Part shown: positions 1 to 6,020 of the stretch, in pieces
Layout of the letters: every line of letters starts with the position of its first letter
Numbering within the stretch: position 1 is the stretch's first letter
Assembly: GCA_024408895.1 (NCBI GenBank)
Contig: JAKSUO010000012.1
Location: 1 to 15,086, forward strand
Source of the DNA: Alphaproteobacteria bacterium
Lineage (GTDB): Bacteria > Pseudomonadota > Alphaproteobacteria > RF32 > CAG-239
Length of the DNA stretch: 15,086 nucleotides
Direction: 5' to 3'
Translations under genes and position numbers: made by a program
Notes under the pieces: model-generated
Told to the model about the DNA's origin: nothing
Database searches by the model: none
The model's input: the letters and a program-made list of their open reading frames with translations, nothing else

Positions 1-261
1 GTGGGCGCCGGTTTGGGTATGTCTTGGTTGAAGGCACGACTGGTTGAAAATAACACCAAGGTATTGAATAAGCATGTAACCAATTTGGCATGGCAAGTTA
101 TGGCCGGTGTTGTATATCAAATTAACAATCGTTGGGCAATTGATGCCGGATATCGTTATGCTGACTTAGGTCGTGTACGTAAAACCTTTGGTGACGGCGA
201 TGTTGCTAAATTTGCGGCTAGAGAACATGACTTTATGCTTGGCGTAAGATTGTCTTTCTAA
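1..261 (+). CDS. Outer-membrane beta-barrel protein, C-terminal fragment
   Basis: This is the last 86 residues of a gene that begins left of the window; the GTG at base 1 is an internal codon and not a supported start. The fragment has alternating hydrophobic and polar residues typical of membrane beta strands, for example around VMAGVVYQI and WAIDAGYRYADLG. It ends in the strand HDFMLGVRLSF with a terminal Phe, the usual C-terminal signature recognised by the BAM assembly machinery. The pattern fits the Opa/OmpA-barrel/P44-like group of small outer-membrane proteins seen in alphaproteobacteria. Barrel and location are well supported. The exact family and any ligand cannot be told from the fragment. 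A rho-independent terminator follows 25 nt after the stop. Confidence 0.7.
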   Translation: MGAGLGMSWLKARLVENNTKVLNKHVTNLAWQVMAGVVYQINNRWAIDAGYRYADLGRVRKTFGDGDVAKFAAREHDFMLGVRLSF

Positions 262-285
262 TTATCTTAGACGTCTAAATTTGCA

Positions 286-311
286 AGGGGTGCTTTAAGC
301 ACCTCTTTTTT
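286..311 (+). terminator. Rho-independent terminator of the barrel gene
   Basis: AGGGGTGC at 286-293 pairs with GCACCTCT at 299-306, with one G-U pair and a short loop. A run of six T closes it. It lies 25 nt after the stop codon of the beta-barrel gene. Confidence 0.85.
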
Positions 312-338
312 GTTATTTAGGTATAGGCAAAAGTTTTA

Positions 339-367
339 TTGTAAGACTATCATCTGCTGACTATTTC
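339..367 (+). promoter_or_regulatory. Possible sigma-70-type promoter for the repeat-protein operon
   Basis: TTGTAA (339-344) and TATTTC (362-367) are 17 nt apart. This would start transcription about 25 nt before the ATG at 400. The -10 box is poor, so this is only a candidate. Confidence 0.3.
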
Positions 368-399
368 AAAACTTGATAAAAACAATAAATGAGGCAGGC

Positions 400-888
400 A
401 TGTATAAGTCGGTAATGATTTTTGCAATACCATTAGCTGCAATCATCGGATTTTACGCATATCACGTTGTTGATGCGCATGCTGATAATGCCAAAACATT
501 TTTAATTGCCGAAACACAAACACCTGTCCAAAATATTTATAAACGACAAGGAGAAAAGCAAATGGCAAATGAAAATACACAAACATCGGCGGAAGTTAAA
601 AAACAAAAATATTCCGAGGCGTGGAATAAAACCAAATCGTTTAGTGCTGAAACGTGGGATAAAACCAAATCTTTTAGTGCTAAAACGTGGGATAAAACCA
701 AATCTTTTAGTACGATTGCTTGGGATAAAACAAAATCATTAAGCGCAGAGGCTTGGGGAGTTACCAAAGAGGCGGCTGATGATATTTATGATGCAATTAT
801 GTGCGATGAATGTTGCACCAGAGAGCGGATTAACGCAAAGCAACAAGAAAAAAATACCGCACCTGTGTCTAAAGAAAAAAACAATTAA
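400..888 (+). CDS. Exported protein with four 11-residue helical repeats, function unknown
   Basis: The 162-residue product from ATG 400 is not one I recognise as a named family. Residues 5-28 form a hydrophobic segment ending in VVDAHA-DN, which looks like a signal peptide or membrane anchor. Residues 75-118 are four consecutive 11-residue units (WNKTKSFSAET, WDKTKSFSAKT, WDKTKSFSTIA, WDKTKSLSAEA), and a fifth unit starting WGVTKEAADD is degenerate. Such 11-mers form amphipathic helices in LEA-type and synuclein-like proteins. A cluster CDECC sits at residues 135-139 and the tail is charged and Lys-rich. ATG 400 is preceded by GAGG. An in-frame TTG at 373 has no good ribosome site. An in-frame ATG at 562 has a much stronger one (AAGGAG at 548-553) and would give a 108-residue cytoplasmic form. 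The gene probably shares an operon with the ferritin-like gene 32 nt downstream. Confidence 0.7.
   Translation: MYKSVMIFAIPLAAIIGFYAYHVVDAHADNAKTFLIAETQTPVQNIYKRQGEKQMANENTQTSAEVKKQKYSEAWNKTKSFSAETWDKTKSFSAKTWDKTKSFSTIAWDKTKSLSAEAWGVTKEAADDIYDAIMCDECCTRERINAKQQEKNTAPVSKEKNN
548..564 (+). promoter_or_regulatory. Strong internal ribosome binding site and alternative start
   Basis: AAGGAG at 548-553 lies 8 nt before an in-frame ATG at 562 (residue 55 of the longer product). It is a better site than the one before ATG 400, so a second, signal-less protein starting MANENTQTSAE is likely or may even be the main product. Confidence 0.55.
622..753 (+). repeat. Four tandem 33-bp coding repeats
   Basis: Units begin at the TGG codons at 622, 655, 688 and 721. 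The first three are nearly identical in DNA sequence and the fourth has diverged more. A fifth, degenerate unit follows at 754-786. The period of 33 bp keeps the reading frame, so changes in copy number would lengthen or shorten the helix without breaking the gene. Confidence 0.9.
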
Positions 889-920
889 AGACGATATAAA
901 AATTTTTAAGGAGAAAATAA

Positions 921-1424
921 ATGGGTGAAATGGCTAAAAAAATAGTGAAAGTTGATTTAGAGGATTTAATAAACACTCTGAATGAAGCGTATGCCGAAGA
1001 ATGGTTGGCATATTATCAATATTGGCTTGGAGCAAAGGTCGCAATAGGATTACAACGTTCGGATTTAGTTGCGGAATTTTCGGAACACGCCAATGAGGAG
1101 TTAAAACATGCCGGATGGATTGCCAATCGCATTATTCAGCTGGGCGGAACTCCGTTGTTGCGTCCGTCTGAGTGGGAAGAAAAAGCCCATTGTAAATATT
1201 TGGCACCGGATAATTTTGATGTGGCGTCACTGTTACACGATAATTTGGAAGCTGAACGTTGCGCCATCACTCGTTATGAAAGTTTGTGCAAGGAAACAGA
1301 CGGGCGCGATTATGAAACTTTCCGAATTTCGGAGAAAATTTTGCAAGAAGAACTGGAACACGAACAAGAATTGGAAGATTTTGTGGCCGATTTAGAAATG
1401 TCCAAAAGATTTATACAGGAATAA
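921..1424 (+). CDS. Ferritin-like di-iron protein (bacterioferritin/DPS-like)
   Basis: The 167-residue protein has the four-helix ferritin-like plan. Likely di-iron ligands are E26 or E27 in AEEWLAYYQY, the E60xxH63 motif in ANEELKHAGW, E110 or E112 in NLEAERC, and E144xxH147 in EELEHEQ. In heme bacterioferritins the residue after the first motif Glu is the Met that binds heme; here it is Leu61, so a heme-free protein is expected. Such proteins oxidise Fe(II) with peroxide or oxygen and store or detoxify iron in the cytoplasm. AAGGAG at 908-913 sits 7 nt before ATG 921. The gene follows the repeat protein by 32 nt and probably shares its transcript. Whether it forms a 12- or 24-subunit cage, or only works as a small peroxidase-like oligomer, cannot be read from sequence. 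Confidence 0.85.
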   Translation: MGEMAKKIVKVDLEDLINTLNEAYAEEWLAYYQYWLGAKVAIGLQRSDLVAEFSEHANEELKHAGWIANRIIQLGGTPLLRPSEWEEKAHCKYLAPDNFDVASLLHDNLEAERCAITRYESLCKETDGRDYETFRISEKILQEELEHEQELEDFVADLEMSKRFIQE

Positions 1425-1506
1425 CAGTCGTTATTTAAATTAAATATATCTTAAACATTAAATGTTATTTTCCTTATAAACAGGTTCAATTTATAAGGTA
1501 ATGATA

Positions 1507-2115
1507 ATGAAAAATATATTTAAAATAATGTTTTTGGCTGCGGTGGCTTTGGGCTTAAATGCGTGTTCCACCATGACAAATAATCAGGCATCACCGGAGC
1601 GTTACAGTGACTTGCATTTTGATAACAAAAAGCCGATACAGTTGATGGTGAAGACAATAAATGTCAAATCTGAGTTTTCGCCTTCGTTTACCCGACCTAA
1701 TGTTGAGCATTTATTCCCGGTATCTATTGAAAAAACGGCTAAAACATGGGCAAAAGAGCGTTTGGAAGCAGCCGATTTTGCTTCCAATCGCACGGCGGAA
1801 TTTATTATTAAGGATGCCAGTGTGACGGAGCATGAAGAAAAAGCCGAACAGCTTTTAATGAAAGATCGTTTGAAATATCATGCAAATTTAAAAGTTACGT
1901 TAGTTGTTTTAGATAATAAAGCATCCGGGCAAGCAACAGTTGAAGCTTATCGCGAGTTGACAATGCCTATTGATACAAATATTGAAGACAAGGAAAAGCA
2001 CTGGAACGAAATGGTTGTGAAGTTGTTCCAAGCTTTTGATGAACGTATGGATGCTGATATTCATCGTTATCTGAATATGTATATCAAAGATGATCACTCT
2101 ATCACATCATTCTGA
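1507..2115 (+). CDS. Outer-membrane lipoprotein of an alphaproteobacterial family of unknown function
   Basis: The 202-residue product has a short signal peptide and the lipobox LNAC, with the lipidated Cys at residue 20. Ser at +2 predicts sorting to the outer membrane. The mature part is soluble and mixed alpha/beta, and contains PNVEHLFPVS, a stretch I recall from conserved alphaproteobacterial lipoproteins of unknown role (from memory, not checked). Two ATGs compete. The one at 1501 is only 2 nt from AAGG (1495-1498), and the one at 1507 is 8 nt away, so I chose 1507. The gene stands alone: upstream is a 76-nt gap after the ferritin-like gene, and downstream a terminator shared with hsp20. 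A function in envelope upkeep is only a guess. Confidence 0.75.
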   Translation: MKNIFKIMFLAAVALGLNACSTMTNNQASPERYSDLHFDNKKPIQLMVKTINVKSEFSPSFTRPNVEHLFPVSIEKTAKTWAKERLEAADFASNRTAEFIIKDASVTEHEEKAEQLLMKDRLKYHANLKVTLVVLDNKASGQATVEAYRELTMPIDTNIEDKEKHWNEMVVKLFQAFDERMDADIHRYLNMYIKDDHSITSF

Positions 2116-2134
2116 TAAAACAATGTTTCAAAGC

Positions 2135-2167
2135 AAAACCGAGAATAATTGAAATTCTCGGTTTTTT
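2135..2167. terminator. Bidirectional terminator between lipoprotein gene and hsp20
   Basis: AAAACCGAGAAT (2135-2146) pairs perfectly with ATTCTCGGTTTT (2154-2165) around a 7-nt loop. A T-run follows on the plus strand and a shorter one on the minus strand. It lies between two convergent stop codons and can serve both genes, better for the plus strand. Confidence 0.9.
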
Positions 2168-2195
2168 AGTGTTCATAAAAATATAGTATAAGTTG

Positions 2196-2684
2196 TTAAT
2201 TTTTAGAAGATTTGACTTCTATCTTCTTGAACTTTTGCTTTTCTTCCGTAGATTTTGGAATTGAAACATTTAGCACACCGTTGTTATATGTTGCCGTGGC
2301 TTTATTATAATCCAAATCCCACGGTAACGGAATGGTGCGCTTAAACATTCCGTATGTAATTTCGGAAAAATAAGCATCTTTTTCCGTTTTTTCATAGGTG
2401 TTTTTCTTTTCACCGCAGACGGAAAGATATCCGTCAGACGACACTTTTAAATCCAAACTTTTTTCATCAATTCCGGGCAATTCAGCCATTACATTAACGG
2501 CTTCCTTGTTTTCGGCTACTTGAATACGCGGTTCGGTTTCCGCTGCCGTGAGATCACTATGAAAAGCGGGTGTATCAAAATAATTCCAAAAATAATTCAT
2601 CAAATTTGAAAATTCATTGGCACGCGTTATCGGCATAAAATCCTGATGACTGCGTGCGTGATTTGTTGAAACCACATTTTTCAT
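2196..2684 (-). CDS. Small heat shock protein, Hsp20/alpha-crystallin family
   Basis: The 162-residue protein holds an alpha-crystallin domain at about residues 52-146. It shows the family marks AELPGIDEKSL (68-77) and NNGVLNVSIPK (134-144), preceded by a variable N-terminal arm and followed by a Lys-rich tail. The tail contains IEV (155-157), which fits the I-x-I/V motif that links subunits into large oligomers. These proteins hold unfolding proteins in solution without ATP, for refolding by DnaK and ClpB. The ribosome site AGGTGA before the ATG begins inside the stop codon of the small gene just upstream, so the two are probably translated in a coupled way from one heat-induced message. No sigma-32-type promoter stands out. 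An inverted repeat lies before the small gene. Confidence 0.93.
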   Translation of the reverse strand: MKNVVSTNHARSHQDFMPITRANEFSNLMNYFWNYFDTPAFHSDLTAAETEPRIQVAENKEAVNVMAELPGIDEKSLDLKVSSDGYLSVCGEKKNTYEKTEKDAYFSEITYGMFKRTIPLPWDLDYNKATATYNNGVLNVSIPKSTEEKQKFKKIEVKSSKN

Positions 2685-2692
2685 GCTGTCAC

Positions 2693-2827
2693 CTATTTAC
2701 TGATTTCAACGTCAAGTTCTTCTTCATAGCTGCTTCCTTTTTGCGAACAGCCGCAACCGCCGGCACTGTGTGAAGAAGATGTTTGACAAGACGTTTTACC
2801 AGATGAAGGTTTTTTATTGATTTTCAT
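2693..2827 (-). CDS. 44-residue Cys-containing small protein upstream of hsp20
   Basis: This short gene has ATG at 2827-2825, stop TAG at 2695-2693, and the ribosome site AAAGGA at 2841-2836, 8 nt before the start. The product starts MKINKKPSSGKTSC, has a Ser/Gly-rich middle with SAGGCGCSQK (residues 21-30), and ends in an acidic stretch YEEELDVEISK. There is no signal peptide or membrane segment. Three Cys (14, 25, 27), two of them as CGC, could bind a metal or take part in thiol chemistry. I do not recognise a family. It ends 8 nt before hsp20, and the hsp20 ribosome site overlaps its stop codon, so it is likely the first gene of a small heat-shock operon. The good ribosome site and coupling argue for a real gene, but the length makes chance possible. 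Confidence 0.6.
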   Translation of the reverse strand: MKINKKPSSGKTSCQTSSSHSAGGCGCSQKGSSYEEELDVEISK

Positions 2828-2855
2828 AGCATTTATCCTTTATTTTGTTGAACAA

Positions 2856-2878
2856 TGCAAAATCATTTATGTTTTGCA
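2856..2878 (-). promoter_or_regulatory. Inverted repeat upstream of the small gene and hsp20
   Basis: TGCAAAA (2856-2862) and TTTTGCA (2872-2878) form a perfect 7-bp inverted repeat with a 9-nt spacer, 28 nt before the ATG at 2827. It may be an operator or, if transcribed, a hairpin in the leader. The 9-nt spacer matches the geometry of the CIRCE element of HrcA-controlled heat-shock genes, but the arm sequence is not CIRCE. Confidence 0.4.
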
Positions 2879-2941
2879 ACATAGAAAATAAATATGAAAA
2901 TCTGCAAAAAAAGGTATCTCTTTTGTCAGTTATACCAATGG

Positions 2942-4495
2942 CTATTTTTCTTTTGTTTCGTGATATGATTTTTCTGTATTGACATTCCAAACGGCGGCTT
3001 TGTTTTTTTCTTGCCCCAAAATGTGCTTAACAGCTAAAAACGAAGTTGCCATGGAATGATCCATATTATTGTATCGGTGCTGTCCGTTTCTGCCGACACA
3101 ATATAAATTTTCAAACATATTAAGGTAAGATGTTAGTTGATCTATATCTTTATAAGTGTCAAAATAGGCAGGATAAGCCTTGGCCACGCGTTCAACATGT
3201 GCGTCTGTAATATCTTCCGGAGTAAAAATAACTTTCATTTTTAAGAGTTCATCGGCGGCAAATTTTTGCCAATCGTCATCACTCATATTCCAATATTTAT
3301 CGCCTTCCGTGCAGAAATATTCCAGACCAATCCAGACAGTGTCCTCCGGTTTTGCCACCAAATAAGGCGACCAGTTGTTAAATATTTGAATCCTCCCGAG
3401 CTTCACATCGGTATTTTGTACATAAATCCAACAATCCGGCACAATGTTATTCAGTGTTTTAAATTGTGTTTTATTTTTTAGGTTGAGCCTTTTTACAAGC
3501 AGACCGACAGTAACAAAATCTCTGTATGGTAAACCGTTGGCGATGTCTGATATTTTTTGCGGCACATTTTCCAAGCCGGCCACCAAATCTTTCAACGGCA
3601 TGGAAGAAATCACAATATCGGCATCTAATGTTTCGGTTTTACCGTTTTTTTCATATATAACCTGCGTTAATTTGTTTTCTTGACAACTAAACCGAGTAAC
3701 TTTGGCGTTTTTGATAATATTGCCTCCCATTTTTTCAATTTTCTCGGCGGCGGTTTTCCACAATTGTCCCGGACCGTATTTCGGGTAACTGAATTCTTCA
3801 ATCAATGATGTTTCCACTTGCTTATTTTTCATTGGGATTAATTTAGAAAAGATATTCTTAAATATGGCAACAATTGATAATCCTTTAACGCGTTGAGAAC
3901 CCCAATCGGCAGAAATATCACGCGGATGTCTGCCCCAAAGTTTTTCGGTATAGCTTTCAAAAAACATATGGTAAAGTTTTCGTCCGAAACGATTGATATA
4001 AAAATTTTCCAATGATGTTTCCGGTAATTTGCGTATCAGAGTGCGAAGATAACTGAAACCGGCAATCATTGTAGTAAATAATCCCATATTGAGAATGGTG
4101 TTGAGATTCATTTTGACAGGATAATCAAAAAAATGATGTTTGTAATAAATGCGCGAAACGCGACGTCGTTTGAGCATTACAATATCTTCCTGTTCCGGAT
4201 TCGGGCCGTTAGGGCTAAGCTCAAAAGCGCGGTTAGTGCGGATGTCGTCAAAAGACGGCGCACCTTGTAACGGCATTAATTTATTCCACCAGTCGGTAAC
4301 CTCAACATCTTTGGAGAAAAAACGATGACCGCCGATATCCATACGATTACCGTTATGACAAACCGTGCGCGAAATACCTCCGATATAATTACTTTCTTCC
4401 AAAATGGTAACAGTATAATCATTGGATTTTGTTAAGAGTTCATAACCGGCGGTGATTCCGGCAGGACCGGCACCTATAATGATAACTTTCTTCAT
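2942..4495 (-). CDS. FAD-dependent oxidoreductase, UDP-galactopyranose-mutase/protoporphyrinogen-oxidase-like
   Basis: The 517-residue protein starts with the Rossmann dinucleotide motif IIGAGPAG (6-13), followed by an acidic strand end (LEES) and GGISRT, which fits tight FAD binding. GGHRFFSK (residues about 55-62) and, near the C-terminus, GRNGQHRYNNMDHSM are typical of the large NAD(P)/FAD-dependent oxidoreductase group related to UDP-galactopyranose mutase and amine oxidases. Members often sit among genes for cell-surface glycans, but the substrate of this group is generally not known. No signal peptide is seen, so it acts in the cytoplasm. AAAGGAG (4509-4503) lies 7 nt before the ATG. 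The gene is divergent from the zinc-ribbon gene and has no glycan-synthesis neighbours other than the mannose-isomerase-type cupin 1 kb away. Confidence 0.8.
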   Translation of the reverse strand: MKKVIIIGAGPAGITAGYELLTKSNDYTVTILEESNYIGGISRTVCHNGNRMDIGGHRFFSKDVEVTDWWNKLMPLQGAPSFDDIRTNRAFELSPNGPNPEQEDIVMLKRRRVSRIYYKHHFFDYPVKMNLNTILNMGLFTTMIAGFSYLRTLIRKLPETSLENFYINRFGRKLYHMFFESYTEKLWGRHPRDISADWGSQRVKGLSIVAIFKNIFSKLIPMKNKQVETSLIEEFSYPKYGPGQLWKTAAEKIEKMGGNIIKNAKVTRFSCQENKLTQVIYEKNGKTETLDADIVISSMPLKDLVAGLENVPQKISDIANGLPYRDFVTVGLLVKRLNLKNKTQFKTLNNIVPDCWIYVQNTDVKLGRIQIFNNWSPYLVAKPEDTVWIGLEYFCTEGDKYWNMSDDDWQKFAADELLKMKVIFTPEDITDAHVERVAKAYPAYFDTYKDIDQLTSYLNMFENLYCVGRNGQHRYNNMDHSMATSFLAVKHILGQEKNKAAVWNVNTEKSYHETKEK

Positions 4496-4612
4496 CTTTT
4501 CTCTCCTTTAAGGTAGTATAATCAAAAATAATTTAAAAAAAATGAAATTTCTAAATATTGAGAGTATTGCTTTTTTTCTCAAAATTACCTACATCAAAAA
4601 AAGGGGATTTGT

Positions 4613-5017
4613 ATGAAAAAATATTTCTGTTTTCATTGCCAACAAGATGTTACGCCATACAAAATTTTGAAATGGCGAATATGTCCGCAGTGCAAAAAAA
4701 TTATGAGCGATACCGGAGACGGATTCTATCGGGTGTGCGATAAGTGCGGTTCAAATATGCCGTCGGATGCGCAATATTGCCTGCAATGCGGCCATAATTT
4801 AATTGGTGGCGCCGATAAGAATACCGATATGGATAAATTTATGTCACTGTGGCGCAAAAATATGTGGCAAAATAGTTTACTGAGTATATTACTTTTGTTT
4901 TCAGCGTTGCTAATTGTTTCCGTTATTTTATATTTTTCTTTTTATTTCATTATTGTATTTGCGGTATTAGGAGCTGTTATCGGATTAACAAGATACTTCA
5001 TCAATCTGTTTAAATAA
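4613..5017 (+). CDS. Membrane protein with a double zinc ribbon
   Basis: The 134-residue protein has four CxxC pairs: C6/C9, C24/C27, C42/C45 and C56/C59. The pairs VCDKCG and YCLQCG form a typical zinc ribbon, and the first two pairs form another, so two Zn2+ ions are expected in the N-terminal 60 residues. After a short linker, residues 87-132 are strongly hydrophobic and probably form two tightly packed membrane helices, with the zinc domain facing the cytoplasm. Zinc ribbons of this kind mediate protein or nucleic-acid contacts; no specific role can be assigned. AAGGGG (about 4603-4608) precedes the ATG. A 24-residue open frame (4542-4616) ends across the start codon. No clear terminator separates the gene from the convergent ApaG-domain gene 34 nt further on. 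Confidence 0.75.
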   Translation: MKKYFCFHCQQDVTPYKILKWRICPQCKKIMSDTGDGFYRVCDKCGSNMPSDAQYCLQCGHNLIGGADKNTDMDKFMSLWRKNMWQNSLLSILLLFSALLIVSVILYFSFYFIIVFAVLGAVIGLTRYFINLFK

Positions 5018-5051
5018 AATTTTTCCGATTTTACACCTGAATATTGTCAGT

Positions 5052-5474
5052 TTAATGAATGGATTTTTGATGTTGTGCCGAATGTTTGGACAAAGAGTTC
5101 AGCGGGACTATCGGTAGTTTAATTAAAAATTCCGATCCATCGTCTGTTGTCGCCAGACAAGAACCATATAAAACTGCGATGTTTCCTTCAATAAATGCAG
5201 TATCCTCAAATTCAATGTCTTCGCCTGATTCCAAATCCGGCATTTCACCGTGAAAACCGAAAGACAAATCATATCTTCTGTCACCTTTATCATTGGTAAT
5301 GCAAAGATCTTTTTTCAACAAACGTATTTTTTGATTTGAATTGTTTTCTATACGCAAACAATAACCCCATAAAGCATGATTATCGTCGGTTTCATCAAGC
5401 ATTTCCTGAAAAGCCGAAACCAAAATATCACCAGTTTGCGCTGTTAAATAATCATAATTTTCAGATTCAAGCAT
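5052..5474 (-). CDS. ApaG-domain (DUF525) protein, divergent
   Basis: The 140-residue protein fits the small beta-sandwich ApaG fold. A strand pair around WGYCLRIENNSNQKIRLL is followed by a turn TNDKGDRRYDL, the loop FGFHGEMPDLESGEDIEF in place of the usual GxGVxGxxPxLxPGExFxY, and the end strand FLIKLPIVPL. ApaG proteins bind pyrophosphate or nucleotides in a few studied cases; in gammaproteobacteria the gene neighbours ksgA and apaH. Here neither is nearby. AAGGGG before ATTTTATT-ATG is a fair ribosome site. It follows the cupin gene on the same strand after 90 nt, and a shared transcript is possible. The match rests on overall pattern and not on invariant residues, so the family call is moderate. 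Confidence 0.65.
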   Translation of the reverse strand: MLESENYDYLTAQTGDILVSAFQEMLDETDDNHALWGYCLRIENNSNQKIRLLKKDLCITNDKGDRRYDLSFGFHGEMPDLESGEDIEFEDTAFIEGNIAVLYGSCLATTDDGSEFLIKLPIVPLNSLSKHSAQHQKSIH

Positions 5475-5564
5475 AATAAAATCCCCTTAAATTTGATTAA
5501 GGATTCATTAACTATTTAAAAAGTTCAAGAGGATTCTGAAGTTATACCGAGACTTATACACAGA

Positions 5565-5930
5565 TTATTTTACTCTGCCGTAAATATCTTCAAAGCGGAT
5601 AATGTCATTTTCATCTAAATTTTCGCCGGTTTGGATTTCAACAAATATCAAAGGGGCAGATGCCGCATTTTGAATACGATGTTTTGTTTCTGCCGGAATA
5701 TAAACGGATTCTCCGGCTTTTTTTATCATTTCAACATTGCCTAAAGTCACAATGGCTTCACCGGCAACGATAATCCAATGCTCATTGCGAAAGTGATGCA
5801 GTTGCAAAGACAAAATGCCGCCACTGTTGACGGATATACGTTTAACACAGAAATCTTCCGCACAATCGGTTACTTCCCAAGTTCCCCACGGACGGGTATC
5901 TTTTTGACCGCGCATATAGTTGTTCGCCAT
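5565..5930 (-). CDS. Cupin, mannose-6-phosphate isomerase type II C-terminal domain, stand-alone
   Basis: The 121-residue protein equals the isomerase domain that usually forms the C-terminal third of ManC/AlgA, the bifunctional GDP-mannose pyrophosphorylase/mannose-6-phosphate isomerase. It shows DTRPWGTWEV (11-20), LSLQLHHFRNEHWIIVAGEA (40-59), VYIPAETKHRIQN (77-88) and the end ENDIIRFEDIYGR. H45, H46, E50 and H84 are the likely metal ligands. The family's usual HHHRAEHW reads HHFRNEHW here, with one His lost. The expected reaction is fructose-6-phosphate to mannose-6-phosphate in GDP-sugar synthesis, but some stand-alone members have other sugar substrates. AAGGA lies about 9 nt before the ATG. 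A good promoter sits in the 90-nt gap shared with ptsP. Confidence 0.82.
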   Translation of the reverse strand: MANNYMRGQKDTRPWGTWEVTDCAEDFCVKRISVNSGGILSLQLHHFRNEHWIIVAGEAIVTLGNVEMIKKAGESVYIPAETKHRIQNAASAPLIFVEIQTGENLDENDIIRFEDIYGRVK

Positions 5931-5970
5931 TTGACTTTCCTTTTTTTAGGGTTTACATAAGCTAAAAAAT

Positions 5971-5998
5971 AGTATAAACAAAAAAGCAAATGTTGCAA
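5971..5998 (-). promoter_or_regulatory. Sigma-70-type promoter of the cupin gene
   Basis: Read on the minus strand, TTGCAA (5998-5993) and TATACT (5976-5971) are 16 nt apart. Transcription would start near 5964, about 34 nt before the ATG at 5930. The same AT-rich gap must also hold the divergent ptsP promoter; TTTACA (5952-5957) and TATAAA (5973-5978) on the plus strand, 15 nt apart, are a weak candidate for it. Confidence 0.5.
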
Positions 5999-6020
5999 CA
6001 TTAATTTTGCGGATGAAAAA

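Noticed and set aside
373..399. TTG start upstream of ATG 400 of the repeat protein
   Set aside because: It has no ribosome site, would overlap the proposed transcription start, and the signal peptide begins naturally at ATG 400.
506..767. Overlapping open frames in the repeat region, one repeating RGIKPN-type units and one on the minus strand
   Set aside because: They are the 33-bp repeats read in other frames. The period is divisible by three, so all frames stay open, but they have no start signals.
1454..1466. Short palindrome AACATT-A-AATGTT before the lipoprotein gene
   Set aside because: Six-bp AT-rich arms are expected by chance in such a gap; no second copy or known operator pattern supports it.
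2856..2878. Classical CIRCE element
   Set aside because: Only the 9-nt spacing fits; the arms do not match TTAGCACTC/GAGTGCTAA.
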